Assembly (NCBI GenBank): GCA_012976225.1
Contig: JAAVVG010000022.1
Coordinates: 62,001-126,000, forward strand
Source: Golubevia sp. BC0850
Taxonomy: Eukaryota > Basidiomycota > Exobasidiomycetes > Golubeviales > Golubeviaceae
Reading direction: 5' to 3'
DNA: 64,000 nucleotides
Shown: piece after piece, positions 1 through 11,609 of the stretch
How the letters are laid out: each line of letters opens with the position of its first letter
How positions within the stretch are numbered: position 1 is the stretch's first letter
Translations under genes and position numbers: made by a program
Notes under the pieces: model-generated
The model's input: the letters and a program-made list of their open reading frames with translations, nothing else
Told to the model about the DNA's origin: nothing
Database searches by the model: none

Positions 1-1332
1 GGCTGGAAATAATGTTGGAAGTTCAGGGTAGCTTAATCTTCTCTAGCTCAAAGACTCGAGTGTTCCAAGAGAGTGTTTCAACCCAACCTCCAGGATGCTC
101 AAGTGGAGGGGAGGCAGCACACCGGAGAGTGTGCCATCACGCTTGACCGTGAAGTCGAGCTTCAGAGATTCCAAACCTTCGGTGAAAGAAAGCAGCTGCT
201 TGAGAACCGATTCGACCTTAGTTTGAGACCAAGTTGGGATTGCGACGTCCAGATCCAGCGTCTTGACCTTTGACCTCATCCATCCAGAGACCTCCGAGTG
301 GTTCAGTGGAAATCTGACGTCTTGGTCGTCCACCTCGCAGTAGATGGCTACTTCCCGCAGATGTTGAACGTTGAGGAGGAGCCAGACGGCGTTTCGAACG
401 TTTAGCTCCTCCGGTCGTTCTTCAGGCTTGAAGTTAAAATAGTCCACAGGTCGTTTCCCGAAGTTGAGGACCTTTAAGCTTTGGCTGAAAGGAGTCAGAG
501 GTACGGCGTTTCTAAGTCGGTCCTGAAGCAGAATGGGAACGTTCCGTTTGAAGAGCGAATGGAGAGTGACTTGAGGTTTCTTGCTTCGTTGATCAAGAGA
601 GCTCGACCTTGAGAAAGAATGTTGAGGTACCTTTTTGATCCTACATCCCACTCTGATACATTTGTTTGCTCATCTGGAAAACCTGGAAATAGACATGCCA
701 ACATCTCACTGACTTGAACCTTCATGATCTCATAAGCCATGAACAATCGTTCATCTCTCGATCCATTCTTCAAAGACTTGCCCTGCTCTGGTGTCAATCC
801 ACAGGTTCTGAGGAAAATGTTTGCGTTTTTCAGGTCCTCCTCGCCCCTGCGATGGTAGCCAGTGTAGAGAGAGTCCACAAAGACCAGTTCTTCCACAGAT
901 TCCAGGATCTCCTAGCCGTCCTTGCTACACAGGGCCACGAGAAGCGATCCGAGATCTTGAGTATCGATTCTCAGATGCTTGAAGAGTAAGGGCCTTCAGA
1001 GCGTGCGAGAGTGGGAAGAGAGGCGAGATAGAGAGGCGAAAGTCGAATCTCGAGATCTGAACAAGATCGAGGACAGGGGCGAGGTGGCTTGTTAGCACCC
1101 TATCGTAGATTTTATCGGATCCTAGTACAGGTTCCAAACGGACCTTTTCACGACACTCAACTCACCTTCGTCCTTCAGCCTCTTTGCCTTCTTCCCCCGA
1201 TCTCCTCTGACGGAAAGACCTGACCCCTCTCTTCTTGACGTCTCCCCAGGATAACACCTGGTTTGCGATTGCCATAGATACATCAAAGGGAACGTTGTGG
1301 AAAGAGACCTTCCTAGACTCAGACTCCTCCAT
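1..1332 (-). pseudogene. Decayed F-box-like/LRR-type protein gene (copy 1), cut by window edge
   Basis: Exon 1 (1332..1166) runs from an ATG to a GTGAGT donor and ends in E-A-E-G-R-R. A CAG acceptor opens the next exon at 1056. The continuation (STFASLSRLSSHS, later EELVFVDSLY, RNAVWLLLN, KQLLSFTEGLESLKL) aligns by eye, block by block, with the plus-strand copy at 37404..39049, which has the same intron at the same phase. The family resembles basidiomycete F-box-like proteins, with an N-terminal F-box-type helix followed by leucine-rich helices. Here the frame is interrupted by a TGA and a TAG early in exon 2, and by a frame change near 500-520, so it looks like a pseudogene. The 3' end is not in the window. 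An unrecognised intron could explain one break but hardly all three. Confidence 0.6.
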
Positions 1333-1726
1333 GTCTATCGATCCAGATGCAGTTTGGTGAAAAGAAGAAAGAAACCGATCTGTCCTTTCTTTAGGTTGAT
1401 CGGAATGATTGTTTATGGTTCTCTGAGTGTAATAAGGTCCTAGAAGAAGAATTTGAAAGAGAAGTAGAAGTCAGAGTTGGACTGGGACGAAAAGAGATCA
1501 TTGCCAGCGAGACAACCCAAGGTTTTATCTGCTCTAATCAGGATGTCAATGCTTACCTTCTTAGGCTGAATAAAGAAAGAGGTTGTGTTGTAACTTCTGG
1601 ATACTAAGAAGTTCAAAGAAAGGAGTGAAGGTCTTGAAGGAAAGAGGCTTGTTCGGCAAAAAAAATAAAAAATTGGAGAAGTTGTCTGCTCGCTCCTTGG
1701 ACAAAATCATCAATCTGCCATTGTTG
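1333..1726. other. Intergenic, divergent promoter region
   Basis: This region separates the decayed F-box-like copy (minus) from PUS4 (plus). The open frame just upstream of the PUS4 ATG has no ATG of its own. No RNA gene or repeat was recognised. Confidence 0.5.
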
Positions 1727-3408
1727 ATGAGAATCAGTTGTCAAGCCAAAAATCTTCTCAATTTCAGCATCAGCAGTAATCGAGGTTCATCATCTTTCAC
1801 CAGCTGCAGCTACAGCGCTCTGAGCACCTCATCCTCATCCTCATCCCCATTCATCGTCAACGTTGCTCTCAATCTCACCTCAAACTTCTCACCTTCAACT
1901 TCATCTACAATGGTTGGTCCAATCAAAACATCTTCTTCATCATCTTCTTCTACTTCCTCTTCCTCTAGACCATTGAATGGAGTTTTCGGATTGATCAAAC
2001 CTTCTGGTCCAACTTCAATGTCTCTTCTAGAAGATCTAAAACCTCTTTTCGCAAAGTCAATCCTTTTCAGGAACTCAGATGGAACAGTTCCAGAGGATAG
2101 GACTGATGGAGGGGGTACAAAGAAAGGTAGAAAGTTTAGAGGGAAGAACAAGAATAAACTTCAACCTCCAAAGATTGGACAAGGAGGTACTCTAGATCCT
2201 TTGGCTGATGGCGTCTTGGTGGTTGGAGTTGGAAGGGGAACTAAGCAGCTGGGAAAGTTCTTAGATTGTACCAAAGTGAGTGTATTGAAGTGAGGTGTGG
2301 TGAGACAAAGTGGGGGTAAAGAGAAAAGGCGGAGAGGGTTCCTACGTCTCTGGTGATGACTGAATCTTCAGATAGCCACTGAGGTGACTCTGAGTACTAG
2401 CATGATATTTGGAGAAAGTAAAGAGAGGCTACTAGAGTGCAGCTTTAAAAGAGCAGAGTACTTTTCCTCCTCCCTATCTCAACCTGCTAACGCTTCTGTT
2501 AATTCCCTAATCCCCTCTAGGAATACAGAGCAATCGGACTGCTAGGAACAGCTACGACCTCTTACGACTCTCAAGACCCAATCCTCTATCGATCACCGCA
2601 TTCCCACGTCAGTCCTCAACGTCTACTCTCTCAAATGCCAAAATTCACAGGCAACATCAAGCAACTACCGCCTCTCTACTCAGCCATCCGAATGGACGGA
2701 ATGAGATTATTCGACTATGCAAGACAAGGGATTCCACTTCCTAGACCAATTGAAAAGAGAGATTGCAGAGTAGATGAATTGAGATTAGTCGGTTGGAACA
2801 CTTCAGAAGAACATTGTTACAAAGAACCAGATAGAGAAGTCGAAGAAGAAGAGAGGCATTTAGTTGGGAAAGTGGTGGAATTGGCTGGAACTACCGAAAC
2901 TGGAGCAGAAGAAGTAAAAGAAGATCAAGTTGAAAAACCAACTGTGGAAACGAGTTCAAAAGGAGAAGAGGAGACAAATCCCTCAACTTTCACAGTGGAA
3001 ATGACAGTTTCTTCTGGTACTTATGTTAGATCCATAGTACATGACTTAGCAGCTGCTTGTAAATCTGCTGCTCATGTAGTACTTCTTACTAGAACTAGAC
3101 AAGGTGAATTCTCCATTCCTCATACTAAAGGGAAACAACTTCTTCCCTCCGAATCTTCGACTGAAGGAGACTTCAAAGGAGTGGAAAAGGAAGTTGAAGT
3201 TCTTCCTGGAAATTGTATCCCTTGGAAAGTCTTTGCAGACGCAATTGAAGAAATGAAAGCTGAGGAGGAGAGAGCTAAACATGATGAAGAAGATGAGGAA
3301 GAAGCGGCTATGAATGGTGGTGGAAGGAAAACTCAAATGGGATTTCAGAAAAAGGAAAACGGAGAGTTTGTTTTGAAAGAATGGGAGGAGCTACTTCTTA
3401 GTAGGTGA
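1727..3408 (+). CDS. PUS4: tRNA pseudouridine(55) synthase, PUS4/TruB family
   Basis: Two exons, 1727..2275 and 2521..3408, with an intron of GTGAGT...CTAG; product about 478 aa. PUS4/TruB makes pseudouridine 55 in the T-loop of tRNAs, in nucleus/cytoplasm and mitochondria of yeast. The family signature G-G-T-L-D-P-L-A-D-G-V-L is present, with the catalytic Asp near residue 157. It is preceded by the N-terminal block GVFGLIKPSGPTS and followed across the splice by EYRAIGLLGTATTSYDSQD and PPLYSAIRMDG. Near the C-terminus SGTYVRSIVHDLA is the second conserved block. The Ser-rich first ~90 residues could carry a mitochondrial signal. The start is the first in-frame ATG; the frame is open upstream without an ATG, and a later ATG at 1911 is possible. 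An acidic insert (about residues 245-275) and tail are fungal-type extensions. Confidence 0.88.
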
Positions 3409-3801
3409 GTTGGAAGCAAAGGTTTTAGAAGTTTCTCTGATTCGTCACTGCGTGCTGACGACTTCTTCTGTTCATACTTCTTATCTTTCTCAGAATGGTT
3501 ATCTGTTAATGTCATGGTTTCTTCAACTTTCAATTGTACTGTATTGTCAATCAAAATGTCTTCCAATAGAAATTCATCTCTGCTTCTATCTTCATAAGAC
3601 CTCCGCTGAGAGAATGGTGGGTCAAAGCTTCCAAGATACTCTTGCTACAGAGAAATCATGATGATCGTGAACAAGAGAGGCACGAAACATAAGCTCATCT
3701 GTCTCGTCCGAAGTGGAAAGGAAAGATCTCGATGTTGCTTCCAGAAGTAAGCTCTCCTGACTAATTTAGGTGACCGATATCTCCCTTCCCCCTTTTCTCT
3801 T
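3409..3801. other. Convergent 3' intergenic region
   Basis: Tail-to-tail spacer between PUS4 (plus) and the CYC2-like gene (minus). It should hold both 3' UTRs. No other feature seen. Confidence 0.5.
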
Positions 3802-5488
3802 TCAAAGCTTCCAAATGTCCTCGCTTCCCCAGCCAAGCTTTCCAAGAGCTCCACCGATTGCTCCCTGAGACTTTCCATCTGGGTGCTTGGGTCCAGAAAT
3901 AGCAGAGACCATTCTGAAGAAATACGTAAGAGGAGAGAGAAGAAGTAAAGAAAACCGAAGATCAGCAGAAACTCATTCAACGATGCACAGAGATTTGGTA
4001 CTCACCCATCTGGACCGCAAATCAAGATCATCTTTCTTCCTGCCCCTTTTGTCCTTTCCTTCGATCCGACCCATTGCTTCAAGTCCTTTTCTCCAATTCG
4101 TCCTTTTATGGTTTCCAATTCACCTTTCAAATTCTCAGCTTTGGATCCGAAAAGTTTCTGGATCCATCCTTGATCTCGTAGGCCTAAGAAAGATTCGTTT
4201 GCAGCTCGTTGCGTTCGAGTGGAGTCTTCAACCCAGAGACCCACTTTAAGCTTATCGGGATTTGATTTTTGAAGAGATGCGATTTCTGGGATCAACAGCA
4301 GAGATGAAATCGAGGGGGAAGAGTAGAGAAGAGTGAATCTTGGCTGATTTGTTGAAAGAGGTTTTGAAGATGCTGAAACCGAAGAAGTCGAAGAGGCAGG
4401 TTCCATTAAAGGTCGTCCAAGCACGTTCGTCATCAGCTGATATGCAGGAGTAATACCAGTTCCCGCTACGATCTTCAAAGATTAAGAGAGAGAAATGGGT
4501 CAAATGAGGGTGTCAGAATGAAGAACAGTAAATCGGCTTCTCGATGATTTCCTTCAAACTTACGAGGACTATCTCTTCCGGAGGCTCTTCTGCCTTTCCT
4601 TTCCAGCTCCAAGTCTCTACTGGACCCCTGACGTAAGCCAAATTCGCTATCTCGTCCATCTTGTTTCCTTTGAGAGAAGGTCGAAGGCGATGAGCATATC
4701 TACTGAGCTCTCCATCTTGGTACCTTTTGATGATCAGGTCCAGGACTGCTCCTGTTAAGTTTTCTGCTCCCGTAAACACATCATAAAGAGGAGTATAGGC
4801 TCGCTCGATTTGAAGAGTCGGTTCTTTGAGGTAGACCGACATAATCCGCAGCGGCGAAGAGGGAATCTCCTCCTCCTCTCCTAACGAGTCTGGATTACTT
4901 GAGTTTAGCTCAATCTTGATGTGTTTGTGGTTTCCGTCTCCCATGTCTGAAGATTCATTCTCCGGACTCGAGCTTGAAGGTGAGACGGACAAGGTCGAGG
5001 AGATCACTGCTAGAGAACTGTAGATGTGCTTTCTCAATGGCTTCGACTCATGAGATTGAGATGACGAGCTGATGAAAGGCAAAGATTTCGTTTCATCTTG
5101 AGAGAAGTAGTAGAAAGCGAGAGAGAAAGAGAGTAGGAGAACTGCGTATCGGCCTGTTTGACGAGTCGCTCTGGACGTTGCAATCTGTGTAGAGGAGCTG
5201 CTTCTGCTGAGATTCCTGAAAACACTTGGAGTATAATTTGACCGAAACTGTAAGACGGAAGACCGCGTAGAGCTGATAGTCAGTCGGATAGGATTGAAGT
5301 TGCGACTGAGATCGAGGGAGAGAAAAGAGGGAAGAGTTCAGAGTGGAACCAGTTAGACGAGCTCTCGAACAAAAGTATTCGAGATCAAAATTTAGACGAC
5401 GATCAAGTAGCTGAATGAGGAGCGGGAGGAGAGACGCGGAAGAGAAACAGAGTGAGCATTGAAACTTTTTCAAGCCTGGTATTCGCAT
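3802..5488 (-). CDS. CYC2-like / NADH-cytochrome b5 reductase-type mitochondrial flavoprotein
   Basis: Proposed exons (minus): 5488..5466 (weak), 5305..4564, 4472..4006, 3913..3802; about 447 aa. The N-terminus is Arg/Ser-rich without acidic residues, followed by a hydrophobic segment (YAVLLLSFSLAFYYF), typical of a mitochondrial inner-membrane anchor. Then come the FAD-binding R-x-Y-[ST]-P motif (ERAYTPL), the NAD(P)-site G-T-G-I-T-P, and C-G-P-D-G-M-V. The C-terminus (GAIGGALGKLGW...IWKL) matches the fungal CYC2-like branch of the ferredoxin-reductase fold rather than plain CBR1. In yeast CYC2 supports cytochrome c heme attachment as an NAD(P)H-dependent flavoprotein. The last two introns (91 and 92 nt) are secure. 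The first exon is not: its donor (GTTTCA) is poor and was chosen for phase only, because the transit-peptide frame has no ATG. Confidence 0.75.
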
Positions 5489-6293
5489 CCTTCAGCTACT
5501 CACACTGACTCAATACAACTTCTGAATGCTTTATGGGGAAGAACATATGAGAATGGGGAGGAACAAAGATGAGATCAACTGATGCGATGACGAAAGCAAT
5601 GAAGTTTGTTAATCTGGACTCGGATGACGAAAAGGGAAGATACTCACCCATGCTCGCTCCACCGAGTGGGTGTTAGTCCGGTAGGGTCACGCTTATTGTA
5701 AGAAAAAAGCAAAATCTGAAAAACGATCCTAGGAGAGGAAGACGTCTGATGAGTAGTTTTGAGAGAGGGAGAGGTTTGGCAAGATAAGAAACCAATAAAC
5801 ATCAGTTTGTTTGCTCTTTCCATAACTTTCTCGAATCTCGAACCTCGATCCGCCGATGCTCATCTCGCTGTGCTCATTTCTAGTCTTGGCGATTTCAAGA
5901 ATCCAATCAATTGCACAACCTTGATTCTCCGAGCCCTCAACGCATCTCGAGCAATAGGTGAATATTCATCTCGATCGAGAGTTGAAATCATTCATGTAGC
6001 ATTTTGATGGAAGATCTTTAGAGAATACAAGAGGGAAAAGAGAACTAGAGAACTGGAGTATCGAAATAAAAACGAACACAGAAACGATGGAACGACCAGA
6101 AGCGAATGGTTCAAGGAGAGAGAGAGGGGGGGCAAGGGTAACAAGGGACCAACTGGCGGAGGTTTCAGCAGAAAGAGAGATCGGGATTGGAATCCGAAGA
6201 TAGAACTTGAGAAATGAATGCGAGAGGTTTGATTTGAAAGTGGAGAGAGAGATCTTGAAGCCGAGACATTTTAGAAAGTTGACCTTGACGTCT
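5489..6293. other. Intergenic region between two minus-strand genes
   Basis: About 800 bp between the MCM2 stop and the CYC2-like gene. An ATGG followed by a GTGAGT-type donor near 5646-5655 (minus) could be an alternative first exon of the CYC2-like gene. It could not be phased. Open frames here have no family resemblance. Confidence 0.35.
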
Positions 6294-9200
6294 TCACTTC
6301 TTAGAGTTCCAAGCATCTGCACCTGAAGACCCCCCCTCTCCGAAAGTCTTGGTGATGCATCTTTCCCTCTCGATCCATCTATAACCATTAGCAGAGAAGA
6401 GTCTGCTGTTCAAGAAGGGCCTGACGTCGAACACCTCAACTTCGGCAGCTCTCTTCTCCAATTCAGAGATCGGAACCCGGATCGTATGGAAGGAATCTTC
6501 TCCCCTTTGTTCAGCTGCTCTACGAGCCGCACGAGAAGCTCCTAACTGCTCGAATCTCATTCTGTCCTTGACGATTCCTCCTAGAAGGAAGGAGAGAAGT
6601 TCGTCGTGGTCTCGAGATTGATGTAGGTATTTTCGGAATCCCTGGAGAAGTGAAAGAGAAAGGGAAAGCAGAAGGTTAGGTACGGTATCATTGAGACTAG
6701 ATTCGAATCTTCTTTCATTGCTTTTGAACTCACTCTCTCCAAAGTCTTCTTGACACTCATCTTCTGAGCGCTGACGAAACTCTCAACAGTAGCTCTGATA
6801 GCAACGTCGATGTCGTCAGATCTAACGTAATCTCTGAGATGCATCTTAGCACTTGCTTCAGCCATTCTGATCATAGACTCTAAATGTCTGACTGTGATTG
6901 GATAACTTCCAGTAGAGAGAGATTCTCTTCTCAAATCAGCATACAACCTAGCTAACCTGTCTTGATCTAATGCTTGAAGTTTTGGTCTGATGTGATCTTT
7001 GGCGTACATGATGTATTTCCTTAGAAGATCTTGAGGAATAATGTCTGCATCCAAAGAAGTTCCGACTCTCTCTTCGTCGATTTCGGATTCGAAAGTTGGA
7101 TGTGAGCGTAGATGAGATCCAACTACGAATCGAGCTAACATGTCGTCTTTGACTGGATCTACTGTGTCCTTGACGACGCAGAGAACGTCAAAACGTGATA
7201 GAATAGGTTCTGTCAATTCGACGTTTTGAGAGAAGGGGATGGTTGGATTGTAGCGCTGAGGGGGGGGGGTACAGAAAGAGATGGGGAGAAGATCAGATCA
7301 GATCAGATCAGCTTCGTAAAGACCTAGCAATCGAAGCACAGGTGCTTACTCACTCCACGGATGGGATTGGCAGCTGCTAGAATAGCGCATCTAGCTTGTA
7401 AAGAGGTGACGATACCGGCTTTAGAGATAGAGATACTCTGCTGTTCCATAGCTTCGTGAATCGAGGTACGATCGGCATCGTTCATCTTGTCGAATTCATC
7501 GATGAGACAAGTTCCCTTATCAGCCAAAACTAGTGCTCCACCTTCCAAAGTCCATTCTCTGGTGACTGGATCTTTCCTGACACTTGCAGTCAAACCTACA
7601 GCCGAAGCTCCTTGGCCAGTAGTGAAGATAGCTCTTGCTGCGGTTTTCTCGACGTATTTCAAGAATTGGGATTTTGCAGTTCCAGGATCTCCGAGAAGTA
7701 AAACGTTAATGTCACCTCTAATTCTATGCTTTCCACCGACGTCTTTAGGTACTCCTCCGAAAAGAGATAAGGCAATTGCAGTCTTGATATCTTCATGACC
7801 GTAGATAGAAGGAGCGATGGACTTCATAATCCTCTTTCCAATTCTATCGTCTTTGGATAGCGATCTGATGGCTTGTTCATCTTCATCGGTTAATCTGAAA
7901 GAAGCATAAGCATCGTCTCTCTTGGCGACGTGATTCGCTTCCAGAACAGTAGCAAAGACTGGAAACCCATTCTTGGTGTTCAAACTAGCATCGAAATTGT
8001 TTCTATAAACTCCAGTAATCTCGACTTCTTCACCAGGTTTAGCTGCATCGATGAGATCCCAAAGTAAGATAACCTCTCTATGTCTAGGTAATCTTCCAGC
8101 TGGAACAGTTCCTGGAGATTCTTGGAGCGTTAATTTCTGGAAATTTCTGTACACCGTCTGTTCAGAGTTGATTCTGAAAGGTCCTCTCTTTTGACAGTTC
8201 GAACAGTAAGAGATCTTGAGTTCTACTTGAGGGTCTTGTAAGAAAGGTCCTAAGACTTCTCCACACGATAGACAATCAAATTTGATGTACTTTAGTTGAG
8301 GGAAAACTCCAGTTCTACGAGTGACTACTCCTCCAACTCTGACCAAAGAGTTTAAATTGGCTTGACGTAGCTCTCTGAGATTTGATTTGGAAGGTAGATC
8401 CGCGATACGAACGTGAATCTCTGGATGAATTCGATCGTACGATGGGTAGTAGAGTAGAATCACGTCGAAGGCTACCTCGTCGAGGATCGGAAGCATCGAG
8501 GCTGGAGAATTGGCTAAGAAGTAGGCCAGAATGGCTTTGGATTCCACTAGATGAAGGAAAGAGATCTCAAGGGACTCGGAGTTGACTGGTGGAGAGAGAG
8601 GAAGAAAGGATCGAAAGAAGTTAGAGACTAATAGACTCGAGAATGTGAAGTCGCCTTTTACAGAACTCACTCTCTCCCAAAGTCTTGATTCTCTGTCCAT
8701 AAACACTGACTCCCTGTTCATCGACGTAGGTAACCAAGAAGTTACGGAACTCTCTGACGATAGTACGACGGACGTTCTCAGTAGCTAGCCAGGAGGCAAG
8801 CGAATCAGTCTTGACATCTCCGAGTTGCTCGAGGGGAATTTCCTGATAAGAGAGAGGGGCAGTGGCGGACAAGTAGAAAGAGGGACTTGTCAGTTTTAAC
8901 TTCTACTCTGGTGGTTTGCTCTGCCATCATTTCCTGGAATGAGTAAAGGGTGCCAATCTAACACCTCGACTTCCTCTTCCAACCAGCCTGCATCTCAACT
9001 CCCCCCCCCTTCTTCTTCCACATCTACGAATCACTGGTACTCACATCAGCTCCTCCATCTTCATCGTCTATGTTCTCATCGTAGTGTCTTCTCCTTCTTC
9101 TCCCGATGATTCCAGCCTCTCTATCATCATCCTCATCGTCGCTCTGTAAGAAGGCAGGAGCTCTAGATCTTCTACCACCTTTGCCAACTCCTTCAACTCT

Positions 9201-10007
9201 GTCTCTACGATTCATCTTCAATTCAGCTAATCTTCTTGTATTGAGATCCATGCTTGCAACGGATTCATCATCGATATCCAAGGTTCGGTCGTAGGTGTCC
9301 AGAGGATCGTTTCCTTCATAGTCTCTAAGAGGATGAGAAAGGAGACAAGGGAACGATCAACATTCATTGATGACATTGAATCCCTTATAGCAAATTGGAG
9401 GGAGAGTGAAGAGAGATCTTGATGACTTGTGCCTGGCATCTTCCTACCTCCCACCCTTCGCTCTACCTGCCCGTTGACAACCTTCTCTTCCTTCCAGCTC
9501 TTATCTTACTCACCCTTCCATTCCTTCTCCGAACAAATCTTCTCCTTCATCATCTCCATCATCTTGATAACCATCTCCCATTCTTCTAGCATCCAAGTCT
9601 TCGTCTAAAACCTCACGATCTTCAATTCCATCCTGATCTCTTGCATTCCCACTCTCTTCTCCTGTGAAGTCTGAGAAAGCGCCAGCTGGAGGAGATGATG
9701 GTGGTAAGGAAGAAGCTGGAGGTGAAGAACGTGGTAGTGAACCTGGAGTTGGAGCTGCGTTGTTGTCATCTTCGGTTGTGTTTGAGGGACCAGCAGCTGG
9801 GGAGGAAGCATCAAGAGGTCCATTCTGGGATCCTAAGAACCCGCGTGAAGGTGAACGACGACGTTTACGACCTTGGACATCTCTGTCTCTGTTTTCGGAC
9901 TGGCAAGATGAAGGTGGTGGGGAGATACGGGGAAAGGGGGAATGGCAGGTGAGTAGAAGCAGAAGAAGGAAGGCAGGCGAAGGATAACGTTCTTTCTCAC
10001 TCACCAT
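6294..10007 (-). CDS. MCM2: DNA replication licensing factor MCM2
   Basis: Eight coding exons (minus): 10007..10005, 9899..9514, 9324..9045, 8933..8907, 8842..8671, 8585..7354, 7255..6734, 6641..6294; all phases close, about 989 aa. MCM2 is a subunit of the MCM2-7 replicative helicase. The acidic Ser/Pro-rich N-terminus is followed by [10 protein letters not shown], a C4 zinc finger (CLSC...CSNC), Walker A (GDPGTAKSQ), Walker B (CLIDEFDKM), the arginine finger (LSRFDVL), and the MCM2-specific C-terminus ([12 protein letters not shown]). The name rests on the N- and C-terminal blocks, which distinguish MCM2 from its paralogs. The first coding exon is only the ATG, followed at once by GTGAGT. 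A 27-nt microexon (8907..8933) is inferred from phase and the GAA-initial acceptor. Upstream, ~1.6 kb separates it from the divergent HPC2 gene. Confidence 0.93.
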
Positions 10008-11609
10008 GGCAGATGTTGATTAGAATAGGAACTAGCTAGAGGTGGGATGTTGGCTGTCGAAAGCTTGAAAGATGAATGATTCGGTTGGATTTGGGGATGG
10101 TGGGTGTTGTTGAGGACACGTACACGCTACTTTAGGATTGCTTGACGCATCGTGTTACGTGGTTTGAGAGCAAGGCGCGCATCGAACCTGCAACGCCTTT
10201 CTTGACCAAGTTTTCGAAGAGAGAGACCATTTGAAGATAGGTACAATGTATACTTTGGGGCTAATTTCATGTTCTTGTGGACGCAATGATGAGGGTTGGG
10301 CGTGCTGGCGTCTGCAATCCGGAATGGTTCTCTCAACTTTCGGTCGATTCAAAATCGCCTCCCAGCTTGAACAGCCTAATCTAATCAACTGTGCTTACAC
10401 TGCGGGGCTCGTTATGGTCAACTTACAGGCTAGACAGAGACAGAGCAGCGAGCAGCGTCAAGACATGGGGTCAAACCTGGCCAATTTTTACTGCAAGCTC
10501 TTTCCAGATCTTAATCCCGAGTGGCAGTAGAGCTAAGCTGGTGAAAAAACGAGGAGATATGAAGCTAGTGCTAGTTGAAGGGAGGCGTGAGTGCGTTGCT
10601 GCGACTTCAATCTCCCAAAGTCTGCTTCTCGCCGCTCCATGCCAACCTTTCTGTCCATCTAATTCCTCCTACTTTCCTACGGGTTTTTCTCTGAAGAGAA
10701 ATTCTCTGAGCCACGTTCTTCATCCAGGCAAAATCGATCTTTTTTGATCAATCATAGATCGAAGGGGAACAAGTCTACTTTTCATCGAGTCCCCCTCAGC
10801 CCTTGTCTACCCTCCTCTCCTTTCCCTTTTGTAAATTTTCTCCTTCCGCATACCATCTTTCTAAACTCCCTTTGCCCAGAAGCTGGAAACCTACTCTTGA
10901 ATCTTCCGCTTATCTATAACGGCCGTCGTCTCTTCGACATTTGCTGTTTACATGCTTGCGTTTGCAAATGAGTTAATCCCTCCGCCTCCAAGCAATTTGC
11001 TGGGGTTCATTTTCTTTTTTATTGTGGTTCAGAGTCTCTTACCCGTCCCTGTCTTCAGCAATGGGTGACGACTAGCTTGAGGTGGTCTCTGATTCATCGC
11101 AGTGGTTCTCTTCTGCCATTTTATCACCATAGGAGTATTCAGAACTCCTTTAAACCCATCTTCGAATCAATTTAAAAATGAATCTTCTGATCTTTCGAAG
11201 GATCTTTCGACTATTCCATCCTTTACTGTCTCCAACGCCACCCAACATTGTAGGGTAGGTCGTCTTGCGGCTCCACAAGACGAATAGCCAAGTCAAATCG
11301 ACCAGAAATTCTCAAAGAGAGCGAGCGAAGAGCGAACTCCAATCGAGCCAGCAGCATCCAATCCCAATCCTCCTTCATCCCACAACTCTCATCATCAAAT
11401 CAAGCCAAAGTAGTTGGACTTCTGCTCATAACTATCTTTCAATTGTCAAACAATTCGAGAGCTCTCTCTGGCTAACCATCACGTTCGTATCTTCCGTGTC
11501 GCGCTTGGTTGCTGTACTTCTCCCTCTCACTCTCCTTCCCTATGCTCATCTTCAACTCTTCTTCCTTCTCCTCTTTCCCCCTTTCCTTCCTCTCCTCGAC
11601 TATATTAGA
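10008..11609. promoter_or_regulatory. Divergent promoter region MCM2 / HPC2
   Basis: About 1.6 kb without a recognisable gene lies between two start codons facing away from each other. The HPC2-proximal ~100 bases are strongly pyrimidine-rich (11510-11600), a common fungal 5' leader feature. Around 10166-10195 a short perfect 6-bp inverted repeat (AAGGCG/CGCCTT) encloses a GGTTCGA loop but does not fold as a tRNA. No firm regulatory site could be named. Confidence 0.4.

Noticed and set aside
9664-9987. Plus-strand open frames over the MCM2 N-terminus
   Set aside because: They are antisense shadows of the acidic, repetitive MCM2 coding exon and show no domain.
10160-10200. GGTTCGA loop within an AAGGCG/CGCCTT hairpin on the minus strand, resembling a tRNA T-arm
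   Set aside because: No acceptor stem, D-arm or anticodon arm can be placed around it, and the T-stem does not pair. Treated as a chance hairpin.
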